A stretch of DNA of 64,000 nt from Bisporella sp. PMI_857 (lineage: Eukaryota > Ascomycota > Leotiomycetes > Helotiales > Helotiaceae), in contig JAJSPD010000009.1 of assembly GCA_021307315.1 (NCBI GenBank), positions 620,001 through 684,000 on the forward strand, read 5' to 3'. The translations under genes and the position numbers were made by a program. Below, in pieces: positions 12,398 to 22,815 of this stretch. The notes beneath the pieces were generated by a model. That model did no database searches. It was not told the DNA's origin and saw only the letters and a list, made by a program, of their open reading frames with translations. Position 1 is the stretch's first letter, and every line of letters starts with the position of its first letter.

Positions 12398-13188
12398 TAA
12401 CATTATGCGATCCCTGTCCGCCTTTTGTTCTCTTTGCGGTGTATTTGTACGTATATAGATTTGCTTGTCCTTGCATGACATTAAGTAGTTGGGACAACAT
12501 CCTACATATCTGTCACTTCTGGCATACAGGAAATTATCTTGTGGCCTTTGCTTAAGCGATGGTTGATGAAGCATATGGGTTCTTTCCGTCCTGTATAGAC
12601 TGGCGTTAGAGGACAGCATTATTTATTAAGCTTGGTAGTACGGACACGCACCAGCTGGTTAAATTAGAGAAAGAGATAAGTATAATGATAGAAGAATGAA
12701 GAGGTGCGCAACATTTGAGCAGTACCATTTATTCTGTCGTGACTCTTTCTCCTGCCAAATCCAGTCTCATTGTAGTCAACAATCAAGTTGACCACAATTT
12801 TGATCATAGGCTAAACGGTTCTTCTCAAACCCAAACAGGTGCAGTCGCCTGCTTCATTTGTTCACTTTTCCACGAAAGTTATTTGGAGGAAATGAGAATA
12901 CGGAACTAAGTCGGCGACCGCAAGGGCCTATTTTGACAGGTTTGCTAGATATTCCGATATATAAAAGGCTGCTCTAGGCACCGCAGCATTTTACTACAAT
13001 ACAATTATTCACTAGCATCCAGGTGGCGGTGGGGTAGATTCAGGGGCAGCAAATAATTATCGTCTCCATGCATAAAGCCTGCACAAAATGCTCCACTGAA
13101 ACCTTAACCCCAGATTTCAGCCTCGTCTCAATTACTACTTCGCTGACAGCCAACACACATCAATGTTATACACAATGGAGGTTCGAAT
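12398..13188. other. Intergenic region before the CAP59-type gene
   Basis: This holds the 3' flank of the zinc-knuckle gene and the promoter of the glycosyltransferase gene. A TATAAAAG element at 12960-12967 lies about 220 bp before the start codon. I see no gene. Confidence 0.55.
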
Positions 13189-14517
13189 ATGACCATTTCC
13201 AAAGCCCTCGATGCATCGCGTCCACTTTTACGACGGTTGCGCCGCTTCATTCGGCCCCTTATTCCCTTCTTCACCATAGTTTTCCTCCTCGATACCCTTT
13301 TCACGCTCCATTCCTCCAATCCCGCACATTCATCTACTGTGAATGCCCCTGTGTTTTCCGACCAAGCTAAAAGTAATAATGAGAGCATATACATAGCCTC
13401 CCTCCACTGGAACTCTGAGCAACTCATCCGTGAACACTGGGCGCCCGCGCTGCTCGACCTCGTCGCTGCCCTCGGACCATCAAACGTCTTCGTCGCCATC
13501 GTAGAGGGCGGAAGTTGGGATGATACCAAAGGCGCTTTGCGCGAGCTCGATGAGAAGCTAGAAGCGCTAGGCGTGCAGAGATGGGTGGAACTAGATGAGC
13601 GCACCCATGCTGAGGAAGTAGAGCGTGTGCCTGCCGCTGCGGAGAGCGGGTGGGTTGATACACCACGCGGGAAGAAGGAGCTCCGCAGAATACCATTTCT
13701 AGCTGCGCTGAGGAATCGTGCCATGAGTAAACTACATACACCAAATAGGAGGAGGTTTGATAAAGTTCTTTGGCTCAACGACGTTGTATTTAGTGTACAT
13801 TCCCTTTGACCTTCATCCTAAGCCAATGCTGACGTATGTTAGGTCCCAGATATCCAATTACTACTAGCAACGAACAACGGACACTACGCCGCAGCATGCT
13901 CCCTTGACTTCTCTGCCCCACCACTCTACTACGATACCTTCGGCCTACGAGACATTGCGGGGCAACCAACAATATCCATGACCTGGCCATATTTCCTCTC
14001 CTCTGTCTCCCGCACAGCGCTTTTCTCCTCATCGGCCGTGCTGGTCAAATCCTGCTGGAACGGGATTGTAGTGTTTGACGCAGCGCCTTTCTACTCTTCT
14101 TCTCCCTCATCCCCAGGTTTGAAATTTCGTGGTTTGCCGGATAGTTTGGCGCAGAAACATCTCGAGGCGAGTGAATGCTGTTTGATACACGCCGATAACC
14201 CACTTTCCGCCGAAAAGGGTGTGTTCCTGAACCCGAATGTTAGGGTAGGCTACAACAAACCCGCATACGTCAAGGTGCATCCCTCTAACATCTGGCCGAG
14301 CGCGTGGGAGAGAATACGTGGAGTATGGAAGATCCGGTGGTTCAGGGTGACGGGAAGGTTGGGTCGATGGATGGAAAGGAGAAGAGTGCTGGCAAAAATA
14401 GATCTTTGGCTCAGCGAGCCAAGTGGTAGGGGTGAAGATGAGCATAGGGAAGTTGGTGGCTGGTGTACGGTGGATGAAATGCAAATCATCGTTGGAAATG
14501 GATGGATGCATGTTTAA
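13189..14517 (+). CDS. CAP59-like glycosyltransferase (GT69), type II membrane protein
   Basis: Exons 13189..13794 and 13843..14517 (48-nt intron with branch GCTGAC) give 426 residues. A short basic cytosolic N-terminus precedes one membrane anchor (about residues 20-40, IPFFTIVFLLDTLFTL), as in Golgi glycosyltransferases. The lumenal part has the family blocks IYIASLHWNSEQLIREHW, SNVFVAIVEGGSWDDTKG, RIPFLAALRNRAM, the acidic motif VLWLNDVVFS, and YAAACSLDFSAPPLYYDTF. These match the CAP59/CMT1 mannosyltransferase family (GT69), known from Cryptococcus capsule synthesis and common in ascomycetes, where substrates are mostly unknown. Expected role: alpha-mannosyl transfer to a cell-wall or secreted glycan. 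Confidence 0.92.
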
Positions 14518-15309
14518 GCAATTTCCCGTGAGGACTTTTAGAAAAGATATACTATGCATACCCAGAGACATCTATTAAGCCCGACTACAAGAAATCAAGC
14601 TTTGCCTGTTTCATTTATTAACTAAGATACCCACAATGGAGATACTTGAAACGAGTAGTAGCGTCTCATTGTTCCCATCATTACCTCTATCATGATATCG
14701 CAATTATCCCCGTCCCTCAAAGATTTGTTGGAAACGAAAAACAAAGACATCTCTAAACTCCGTCTATGTTATTCGAAGCTTTCTCATATAAATAAGAAGA
14801 TGGAGATGTCCTTTGTTTTCCCCAAGCATTGCCAATCCTTCAATAGCCATCCCAGATAATGAAGATTCATCCTGAGAGTACCAGGCTGTAGGGATGGTAT
14901 GGTGGATGGAAGAGTTTCCCAACTTTCTTCTGCTAGAAATCAAAGTCTCACAACCTGGGAGGCAAGTATAAGTCTAAGGCGACCAAGGACAGAATGGCCC
15001 TGAAGATCCGCTTCCCTATTTCTTCCTATTAAAAGCAGCCGTAGAGCAGAATCATTGTGCTTCAACTGAGATCAATGTTGTACCATCGGCAACATTATCT
15101 ATAGTCTAAGGTGCTAAGGTATAGGAGCTAATGGTCTCACACATGGATCATTGTAGAAATTTGATTTCGTAGTTTCTTCTATGCCGAACAAAGTATTAAT
15201 TAAACGATTAACGAACTCCTCTCAATATAAGATCTCCCTCTAGACTCCATACCTCCCTGTATCCGGCTAATCCGAAGAACCCCCCCCCCAGCGTGGAGCA
15301 TAAGCTCGT
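14518..15309. other. Intergenic region, no gene seen
   Basis: This is the 3' flank of both the CAP59-type gene (+) and the WW-domain gene (-). It holds a C-run near 15280 and no supported exon. Confidence 0.5.
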
Positions 15310-15822
15310 CTAGCGCAGGCCATCCCAAGTGGTAGTTCTCGTGTTGTGATCAATAAAATGCACCGAGCCATTCGCTTTGCGGTTTGCTTCCCAGCCCGAC
15401 GGCAGTGGAGGCCCATCCAGGGCCACAACCACGCTACCATTCTCTAGATTGGGGTTCAGAGGGTGGCTCCATGTGGTGCTATGCATGTGGTGATCCACAA
15501 AATATACTCTCCCTCCAGGGGTGGTTCGTTGCTCCAACCCCGCAGGCAGATCCAACCGCGTCGGATCCGTCATCTCGGGAGCCATAAGAGTCTGGCTGTT
15601 GTGATCGGGAAGAGCCATCTGATCCTCGTGTGGTGGTTCTTGCTCTCTGGTAGAGGCTGCATTGCCATCAGAGGCAGGATGCAAATTGTTCATGCTTGCT
15701 ACAGTTTGGCTACAGTTTGAGAGCGTTTGTGAACTGTTCTGGTTCGCCTTCAAATCAACAAAGTCATGCTCACAATGATATTGGGTAGGAAATGGACATA
15801 GGCTGAAGGGGATGATGAACAT
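15310..15822 (-). CDS. Small protein with two degenerate WW domains
   Basis: A single 170-codon ORF. The N-terminal 85 residues are polar and unordered. WW domain 1 spans about residues 92-122 (LPAGLEQRTTPGGRVYFVDH) and WW domain 2 about 138-170 (LPSGWEANRKANGSVHFIDH). WW modules bind proline-rich peptides and are typical of Rsp5/HulA-type ligases and splicing factors, but no HECT or FF domain follows; a stop comes directly after the second WW. Domain 1 has Leu where the first hallmark Trp should be, and domain 2 has WDGLR where W-x-x-P is expected. It may be a decaying duplicate or a specialised adaptor. The start is uncertain: a later Met at residue 44 is also possible. Confidence 0.7.
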   Translation of the reverse strand: MFIIPFSLCPFPTQYHCEHDFVDLKANQNSSQTLSNCSQTVASMNNLHPASDGNAASTREQEPPHEDQMALPDHNSQTLMAPEMTDPTRLDLPAGLEQRTTPGGRVYFVDHHMHSTTWSHPLNPNLENGSVVVALDGPPLPSGWEANRKANGSVHFIDHNTRTTTWDGLR

Positions 15823-16398
15823 GTATCAGCAAACACGGTGCATAAATTGGAAGCCTAGATATTTGCCGCTTAAGAACAAGGAGTCTACCCTGCTTTCTGG
15901 TTTCAAAGACTATTCCGAGGAGGCAGATGCTGTAATCTTAAGAAAATGTATGCAGCTAAAGTCACGTGAATTACTTCGCGATGTATTATAGTTCTCGCAC
16001 GTAAATTAAGACTTAAAAAAATACAAAAACAAGTTAACTACTTACAACGGGCATAATAGCACTGCGCTGAAATCGCGGTACTACTTGCTTTGTAAGTAAC
16101 TGACTTAAGCAATTGCAAGTTATCGGAACTAAAAAGTATTACAGAGTAATACAAACAGTTAGTCTTGGCTTGAAATAATAGTATTTCAGAAGTATTTCAA
16201 ATACTATTATTTTTTGAGTGTATATCTGAAATATCATTGTTTTAGAAAGGCGGTATGGCCAGATAGAGGTCCCCAAAAAAAAGGTATTTCAGAAATATCG
16301 GCACTTTTTGATGGTATTTGAGATATCAACCGTTATATTTATTCTATTTTTGTTGCAATTTACGCATCCCTACATACAAATATACTATGTACACACCT
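15823..16398. other. AT-rich intergenic region with inverted repeats
   Basis: This strongly AT-rich stretch lies 5' of the WW gene and 3' of the DUF3433 gene. It has several related GTATTTCAGAAATAT-like words and the perfect inverted repeat listed separately. No coding exon is seen. It could be a worn miniature element. Confidence 0.5.
16173..16212. repeat. 14-bp perfect inverted repeat with 12-nt loop
   Basis: The arms AAATAATAGTATTT (16173-16186) and AAATACTATTATTT (16199-16212) are exact reverse complements around a 12-nt loop. Related half-sites (TATTTCAGAAATAT and GATATTT) follow over the next 120 bp. The structure could be a hairpin, a MITE remnant or a 3' end signal for the neighbouring minus-strand gene. 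Confidence 0.8.
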
Positions 16399-19140
16399 CT
16401 AATAATCAGTCCAATTCGTGAGCCACGGCATGCTCGCCTTGCTTGCGTCCTCTCCATGCTTATACGAGCTAACCAGCTCTTCTTCATCCACTCCACAATG
16501 CATCTCGCCATCCCTTCCGGCAAACCAGCCCAGCCCATACGTCTTCTTAATGCCAACGAGGTGCTTCACCATCTCATCGTTGTTCTTCTTCTCCGTGCCG
16601 ACGAAGTCGTATAGCATCTTGCTCTGGTGTATGAACGCCAGGACGGACGCAATAGTATTGGGCTGGCGCGGGAGGAACGGGTGGCGGCGGCGTGAGTAGA
16701 CGAAGATGGCCACGAAGCAGAGGAAGGTGAGAATGCTGAGGGCAAGAATGAAAGAGACCCAAAAGGAAACATAAGTTTCCTCGCCGGCGTTGACGCTGTT
16801 GTGGTTGTCTTCCTCAGCTTGTGGCAGCCCGCGCACGAAACCTCGTCCGTCGATGTTGCCAAAACTGGCAGAGCATACGGTCAAGACCTCGGCGAGCACG
16901 GAGCCCAGACCAACTAGTCCGACAAGTACGTGCCCATTGAGAAACGCGCGGATGGGCATCCAGCCAAAAGCCATGGACGTGTAATCCAGTGTCAAGGCCT
17001 TTGGGGATGCGTGGCGCTTGGAGAGAATGTAGAAGGGCTCGATCATCCGGATGTCGGTTTCGAGGGTGCCCCAGGCTAGCTTGATAAAGACTGCGAATAA
17101 AGTGACGAGCCAGGGGACTTTATCGGCGATGGTGTTGACTCTTCTCTCAAACAGAATGACTGGTATAAGAACCATGAATCCCACCATCCCAAGAATGAAT
17201 GGGATCCCCGCCACAAGCCGGAGCATGAGGGGGTGCGGGTTCTGGTGCTTCCTCACTTTTGCATCGTATCTGTCCTTTTCTTCTAGCGACAAAGGCTTGT
17301 TAAACTCAGGTGCAAGCGAGGAGTTACGAAGCGAGTACCGGTGAGCCTTAAGCTGTTTGTGGATCATGTCTGGAGTTGCGGTATCCATATTCTTAAAGTC
17401 CATAAGAATATGGCTTCTGTTTGCCATGGCTGCGATGCCTGCAATACCTTTGACGTCTGCGACCAAGCCTGATGGCCGTCTCTGAAGCTGATAAAGTAAG
17501 ATACACCCAAAGATGGCGATTAAAGCTAGAACCGTGCTCAGCAGTCGGGAGAAAACAGAATTAAACACTATCTGTTTTCCTCCAGGGCCACTCTCCCCTG
17601 GATGATCTTTATTTGGCCGAAGATCTATTGACGCGGCTTGCAAGGTCGGAACGGCGGAAACTGCCAGCAGAGTCGCGATTGATGAAACGGCTACTGCATA
17701 ATGCTTATACCGCAAGGCTTTGACTGGCCGCAAGAAGTTGAAGAAGGTAATGTAATCAATATTGATAGACTCGGCCGCCAATGCACCACCCTCTTTAGAC
17801 AGCTGATAGTATGCCTCTAATCTCTTAACTTCAAAATCAGTAATCTGCCACAAAACGCCGAAGGACACAGCAATAAGTGTGGGGAGATATTTGAAGCTAA
17901 AATACTCCCAGGTGTTCAAATCGTTCGTTGTGTTAAATGAGTAAAGCGCTCCTCGACGATAGAGGTATTCCTGGACAACTGACAGACCGACTGAGAGAAG
18001 TATTAAAGCAGATAGATATGGCCATCTCATCGAAAATGGTTTCCAGTTGTCTTGGGGGTAGAACACTTCGGTCTTCGTTTTGGTAAAAGTGCCTCTCCTA
18101 GATTGACCATCCAAAGTGTCGAAATCATTGTTTACTGCGCTGTTCCCCCCGGACAATCCATCGAGGTCAATATGATGAGTGTCTGTGTCATCTTTGGATT
18201 CTTCTTCTATTATTACTTCAACAACCTTTCCACGCTTATTAGCTTCTGCTTGACATGCATCGCGTAAAGTCGGCGCTCGGCGTAGCCCTGGATGTCGAAA
18301 AGATATGCGACGTAATGCTTTTGGCGATATCGGCGATAGAGGCGTCTGCGGAGCATTCCCATGAAACTGGCCAAGGTCACTGCTTTTAATCGTCAACTCG
18401 GGCTTGAGACCTTGTCCTTGGCCAAGTCCACCAGTCAAAATTCCGTTTGCTTCTTGCCGGTTGCGCTCGAGGACTTCTGGACCTACGAAAGACGACAGGT
18501 CAACACCAGTGCCCGTCGGCGACATCATAGGTGCGTCTTCCCGCTCATCTTCGATAATTGGTCCATAAGCAGTCCTTTGCTGTGTGAAACCCATGGGGCT
18601 GGCAGAACCAAGCAAGCTCATGTCAAATTCCTCCTCAGCGATCGAATCATGACGTTTTCCTAGCAAGGAGCTCTTTTTTTTCATCGAAAACCGCTTCGCT
18701 CCACTAGAACTCACTTTTGACTTGTCTATGGTAGATACCGACTCATATGAAACGCTCGTCCTGGTGAAAGGTAAAAAGCTGCTCCTGCTTGCCGACGGGG
18801 GTGTTCCCGCGCGCAAAGATTCAGGTAGGGTGACTGGAGACTGAGTAGGTCGACCACCGGTGGATACTAGCCCATGGGAGCCGGACGACGATAACTGAAC
18901 ATGGCTCACATCTACCTCATCCCTCGAATATGTGCGATATGCTTCCGGCTTTGGTGGTGGAGTTGGCAGGGAGACAATCGATCCTCGATGTGAAGATCTA
19001 GGTGACCCAACTGAGCTTAGATCAGAGACAGATGAGAATCGTTGTGTTAAGCTTGGTCGTCTGGACACTAAGCTTGGGTCAAACTCATAATCCCATGGGA
19101 ACTCAATCCCATTTCCAAGATCACTATAGTCCATGCTCAT
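16399..19140 (-). CDS. DUF3433 (spray-like) multi-pass membrane protein
   Basis: An intronless 913-codon ORF. The first 360 residues are Ser/Pro-rich and cytosolic in character. They are followed by two copies of the DUF3433 unit: one starting near NWKPFSMRWPYLSALILLS with FEVKRLEAYYQLSKEGGALA, and one around residues 640-760 with RMIEPFYILSKRHASPKAL and LDYTSMAFGWMPIRAFLNGH. Many hydrophobic segments surround both copies. The family includes Neurospora spray, linked to Ca2+-dependent polarised growth and branching; the biochemical activity is unknown. The C-terminus (KMLYDFVGTE, then KKTYGLGWFAGRDGEMHCGV) is also typical. The start chosen is the first Met of MSMDYSDLGNG. Confidence 0.9.
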   Translation of the reverse strand: MSMDYSDLGNGIEFPWDYEFDPSLVSRRPSLTQRFSSVSDLSSVGSPRSSHRGSIVSLPTPPPKPEAYRTYSRDEVDVSHVQLSSSGSHGLVSTGGRPTQSPVTLPESLRAGTPPSASRSSFLPFTRTSVSYESVSTIDKSKVSSSGAKRFSMKKKSSLLGKRHDSIAEEEFDMSLLGSASPMGFTQQRTAYGPIIEDEREDAPMMSPTGTGVDLSSFVGPEVLERNRQEANGILTGGLGQGQGLKPELTIKSSDLGQFHGNAPQTPLSPISPKALRRISFRHPGLRRAPTLRDACQAEANKRGKVVEVIIEEESKDDTDTHHIDLDGLSGGNSAVNNDFDTLDGQSRRGTFTKTKTEVFYPQDNWKPFSMRWPYLSALILLSVGLSVVQEYLYRRGALYSFNTTNDLNTWEYFSFKYLPTLIAVSFGVLWQITDFEVKRLEAYYQLSKEGGALAAESINIDYITFFNFLRPVKALRYKHYAVAVSSIATLLAVSAVPTLQAASIDLRPNKDHPGESGPGGKQIVFNSVFSRLLSTVLALIAIFGCILLYQLQRRPSGLVADVKGIAGIAAMANRSHILMDFKNMDTATPDMIHKQLKAHRYSLRNSSLAPEFNKPLSLEEKDRYDAKVRKHQNPHPLMLRLVAGIPFILGMVGFMVLIPVILFERRVNTIADKVPWLVTLFAVFIKLAWGTLETDIRMIEPFYILSKRHASPKALTLDYTSMAFGWMPIRAFLNGHVLVGLVGLGSVLAEVLTVCSASFGNIDGRGFVRGLPQAEEDNHNSVNAGEETYVSFWVSFILALSILTFLCFVAIFVYSRRRHPFLPRQPNTIASVLAFIHQSKMLYDFVGTEKKNNDEMVKHLVGIKKTYGLGWFAGRDGEMHCGVDEEELVSSYKHGEDASKASMPWLTNWTDY

Positions 19141-20833
19141 CTGCGACAGAATCCTTTAAACTTCCAGTCGCAGGGCAAGTGGTATAGAAGAATATCGATT
19201 CGGGTAACTTCTAAGAGGCAGAATTAGTTAAGAGTCAACATAAATCTCCTATCCAAGCTCACCCAGGGCCAACAACCGCTGGCAGACAATATCTAGCGTA
19301 ACATACGGTGTTGTGTGACTCGGACGCATCCAGCCTCTCAGGAACAGCCGTCAAAATGTCCGTAACGACAGTTTGGAGACCTGGGACGCTGCAGCACCGC
19401 GCACGCGACAACTGTGATCAAATGCAGGTCCTCCTGGTCACCGATAGTTGTCAGGCTTTCACAAGGCTGAATCGTTCTCGGCACGAAATCCTCACTTTCA
19501 ATCGCCGTTCGCACAATAGCTTCTTTTCACTCGAAGAATATACCGCGGACCGTGAAGTTGGCCGTTAGACATAGGTCCAGCAGGGCCAGGCATGATACAA
19601 GTCATCATCCCTACGACAGCTTCCGCACCGGACGAAAGTTGAGTCGTCTTGTAATTGGGGCTGAAGGGGCCAAGAAACGCCCGCGTTGATGGACCCAAAC
19701 TCCCGCGCAACCAATTGGAAATGCATCATAGCGCCACCGGCTCTGGAAATAGAGTCAAAATGTGGAAATAGGAGATGCTGTGCCTTCTTCAGCCTTGCTG
19801 TTGACCAGAATACGTTTTATTGAAATCGGCTATTGATCAATCATTTGGTAGAGGGCATGAATGACTGCATTTCCAATCGCGCTGAAAAGCATCTCATCCC
19901 AGCTTATCTTAAGCTGATAACCAGCATCTTACGCGAATGATCTGCTGGAGAATCCTTGCCGCTTACTGCCTCAGGGGCCAAATAAGCTTTTGAGATGTTC
20001 TCATATTTAGAGTTAGATTGACCAACAACTAGACATTCGGTCAGATCTTGACGAAGTATCGATGGAGATTTATAAGAGCGTGGGGTCCAACATATAAGCA
20101 CATCTTGATGCTGTGTTATGGCCATGTATTGCAACGCAGTACCTTACATATGCACACATTGTGTGGTAGCATGCATCCCAAAGTGGACAATAGCCATTAT
20201 CATATCAGGCATGTATGGTGCTGCTTGAGAGTCACCAAATGTGCTTCTTAGTACATTATTAATTGATTGTTACAAGGCATCGATCAGGCTGACGAGTATG
20301 TTTTGCTCGAGTCTCTAGTTGCTACTGATCGCCATGACTTCAGTGGTCCAAGTGGAGCTAGGCGCAATAACCTTATAGGGACCTTTCTTGTGTCGATCTT
20401 TGCTGTATGGGGATCATGATGGCTTGACCTCGAACTTAATTCATAGACCGACGCCATTGACTTATGCATGATGAGCGCAAAAGAAAAGGTAGATTGAAAG
20501 TTGAGAAGGAAATACGCCGAGCAATACCCGCAAGCTAAAGAACTGTGCACCAGTTGAGCAGGAAACCATGAAACAGATAGGAGCTTCTATTTAGCCATGG
20601 ACAAGATGCAATGAGTATAATCTATGAAACATATGAACAATCAAATTCTGCTATACTAGGCTCCTTTGTTATATAAATGTTTGAAGTTGTGCGCGCCGCC
20701 TCTCAGAAGTTCCAGTTATAAAACGCCAAACGCCTCTTTCCAATCCCATGTTTATCACTTACCATCTATAACGCCAATATAACGCCAATATAACGCCGTT
20801 TTCCCAGAAATCCAGACCGCAATCTGTCATTGA
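19141..20833. other. 1.7-kb intergenic region, no gene seen
   Basis: This lies upstream of the DUF3433 gene and downstream of the secreted-protein gene. All open frames are below 90 codons and lack domains or good splice partners. A short tandem repeat sits at its right end. Confidence 0.5.
20768..20797. repeat. 11-bp tandem repeat (ATAACGCCAAT)
   Basis: Two full copies and a partial third copy of ATAACGCCAAT lie just downstream of the secreted-protein stop codon (minus strand). A related AACGCCAAACGCC word lies about 40 bp to the left. Confidence 0.8.
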
Positions 20834-21589
20834 TCATTTTTCTCCTTTAATCACCGTTCTCTTGTTGGTCTCGGGGTCGATCTGTATAACCTGCTTGACA
20901 TTCGCATTGTCTTTAAGAGCTGGCCACTCGATTCTTGCCCAAACTGTGGTCATGTCACCCCAGTTTGGGGCTACAATCTTGGGGCCTAGAACGACATAAA
21001 CTGTACCACTGGCCAGTTGTGCAAGTGCCTTACATGCATTGTCCCAGAACAAGTCCTGGTCAGCCCTTGCCTGCACGCTTGCTTTACCATATGTGGTAGT
21101 CCATGTCTGCTTTGTATCCCAGGACTCCTCGAGCACTTTCCCTGTCTTATGATAGGTATCACGCCACTTCATAGCGACAGGTTTGTATGAGCCTGTGTTA
21201 GGCCCGATGCGGCTGTAGAAGATGGAAGTATTCGGCTTAACTATGAGGTGTTTCTTGATCTCTGCGACGGTTGGCACAGCAATTTTCCCAGCAGGTTTCG
21301 ATTTATCATCAGCGTCGGAATTATTAGGTGCCTTTGGGGTGCTGGGTGTAGTCGAGCCATTGGGGGTGTTTGGGGCGGGGCTGTTATTCTTCTTGGGGTC
21401 GGGTTTGTTTGATTTCGATGCGCGTTTGGCGAACTCGTTTTCTGTTACCGCAAGGAATGGCTCTTCGGTGGTGAGCCCACGAGCAATTGTTAGAGACGAT
21501 TTGGTAGAAAAGTCAACGGGGAATGCGCTGATTTGGAAGACTAAAAGAAGGAAAGCTCCTATGGTATAGATGGTGTTTGAAAACAGCAT
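20834..21589 (-). CDS. Secreted protein of unknown function, effector-like
   Basis: A 251-codon ORF. It has a clear signal peptide (hydrophobic core FLLLVFQISA, then FPVDFS), a dibasic Kex2-type site (FAKR, about residue 55) and a Lys/Pro/Asn/Ser-rich linker (about 57-105). The folded C-terminal domain of about 145 residues contains NTSIFYSRIG, SWDTKQTWTTTYG, LFWDNACKALAQLASGTVYV and TTVWARIEWPALKDN. I do not recognise the family with confidence. Small fungal secreted proteins with an A-ASG-VYVVLG core and a W..-EWPAL motif exist in plant-associated ascomycetes, but I cannot name an activity. The domain has only one Cys, so it is not a typical disulfide-rich effector. Confidence 0.85.
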   Translation of the reverse strand: MLFSNTIYTIGAFLLLVFQISAFPVDFSTKSSLTIARGLTTEEPFLAVTENEFAKRASKSNKPDPKKNNSPAPNTPNGSTTPSTPKAPNNSDADDKSKPAGKIAVPTVAEIKKHLIVKPNTSIFYSRIGPNTGSYKPVAMKWRDTYHKTGKVLEESWDTKQTWTTTYGKASVQARADQDLFWDNACKALAQLASGTVYVVLGPKIVAPNWGDMTTVWARIEWPALKDNANVKQVIQIDPETNKRTVIKGEK

Positions 21590-22815
21590 CTTTAGAGCTG
21601 TAGCAGATGGCTTGTAGATTGAGAAAGAAAAATACTAGCAGATCTAAGATATAAGAAATGATGGCAAGTAAGTCAGAGAGGCAAGGAAAGATGGTTGTTG
21701 AGTTTGTTACTTCAAGAACCCGAGCGTATTAATACTTGACGACTCAAGGTCCCAAGAGCGCCCTCATTGTGACTTAACAGCCACAAATCCTTCTTCTACG
21801 AACTCTTATGCTCCCCTCCCTTTTCGCCTCACCAGTTCCTGCTAGATTGCGTGCTACCTTGACCTGAATTCCGCACTATAAGAGCATCCTAACATAAATC
21901 AGAGCATGCTTGAGCTAGTAGATGGATCATAGGCATGGAGGACAAGGTTTTTCGTTCATAGTAAACTAAATAAGTCGAGGCGCAGAAGATGAAGGATGAT
22001 GCAACATCAGTATCCTTTGAGCCTTCATCGGCGCCGCATGCAATAAAACACCCCGGCTTATATCCGCAGGAAACAACACAGTATTTGCAAATTCTAAAGC
22101 ACATATCTTCTCCTGAACTGGCGACATCGCAGCAATTCGTACTTTTATCTGAGCATCTCGACTTTATGTAGTGTACTGTCGTAGCGTGCGCCTGAACCCC
22201 CCCTGCCCCCCGCCCCCCCAAAAAAGCAAGCACATTTGAACCTACCATTATTGAAAGATTTAACCTGGCAATGCCCGCATCCTTCAATCGCTAAGAACAG
22301 AGATCTTTTCAAGCCGAGGAATGCAAAACAGCAAATATAAGCTAGCAATGATCATATTCTTGATGAATAGATAACGGTAAATGGCCAAATTCAATGACCA
22401 AGCTCCGTGCCGTTAAGATCTGCCTTTAAGCAAGCTGACAGGCGGGGAATGGCATGGCGCGGGGGCATGTCAAGAAAAACATCGCTTGATGAGATTATCC
22501 TATATACATCCATATCACTCAGAAAAAGGTACTGTTAGAATCAACGCTGAAGTAGAGGTGTTGAAATGATAAAGGATCAGAAGGGAGAAGGAGCACGAGA
22601 TTACCAAGTGGCTCAAAGAGGCGCATTAAGTCATGTGGCTTCCATCCATTTTTCTTGATCAGAGTATCGTATGGTGGAACATGAACATCACTCAGGCCAC
22701 GCACTAGACTTTTTATATTAATTATAATATTAAGATTATTAGCTCTGATATGTGTAACAAATGTACAATGTACAATTATTATATACACATCCAAGTTCCA
22801 ACTTCTTTGGCCCTC
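21590..22815. other. Intergenic region with a cysteine-rich ORF
   Basis: This holds the promoter of the secreted-protein gene and the 3' flank of wetA. It contains a G/C homopolymer patch at 22197-22220 (C-runs broken by single T or G) and the weak cysteine-rich candidate listed separately. I see nothing else supported. Confidence 0.5.
21889..22155 (-). CDS. Candidate cysteine-rich exon, unresolved
   Basis: On the minus strand an open stretch reads CSDKSTNCCDV, MCFRICKYCVVSC and GYKPGCFIACGADEGSK, with about ten Cys in 45 residues, far above background. Upstream the frame runs into a C-rich homopolymer, so a start or 5' exon would have to be spliced in. A short Met-led hydrophobic ORF just upstream (MIIASLYLLFC, near 22350) could be a signal-peptide exon, but I could not join them in frame with good splice sites. 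It is either a small secreted Cys-rich protein, a relic or chance. Confidence 0.25.
   Translation of the reverse strand, partial: CSDKSTNCCDVASSGEDMCFRICKYCVVSCGYKPGCFIACGADEGSKDTDVASSFIFCASTYLVYYERKTLSSMPMIHLLAQACSDLC

Noticed and set aside
13128..13778. 216-codon minus-strand ORF
   Set aside because: It is the antisense shadow of the CAP59-type gene, which has clear family motifs and a proper intron.
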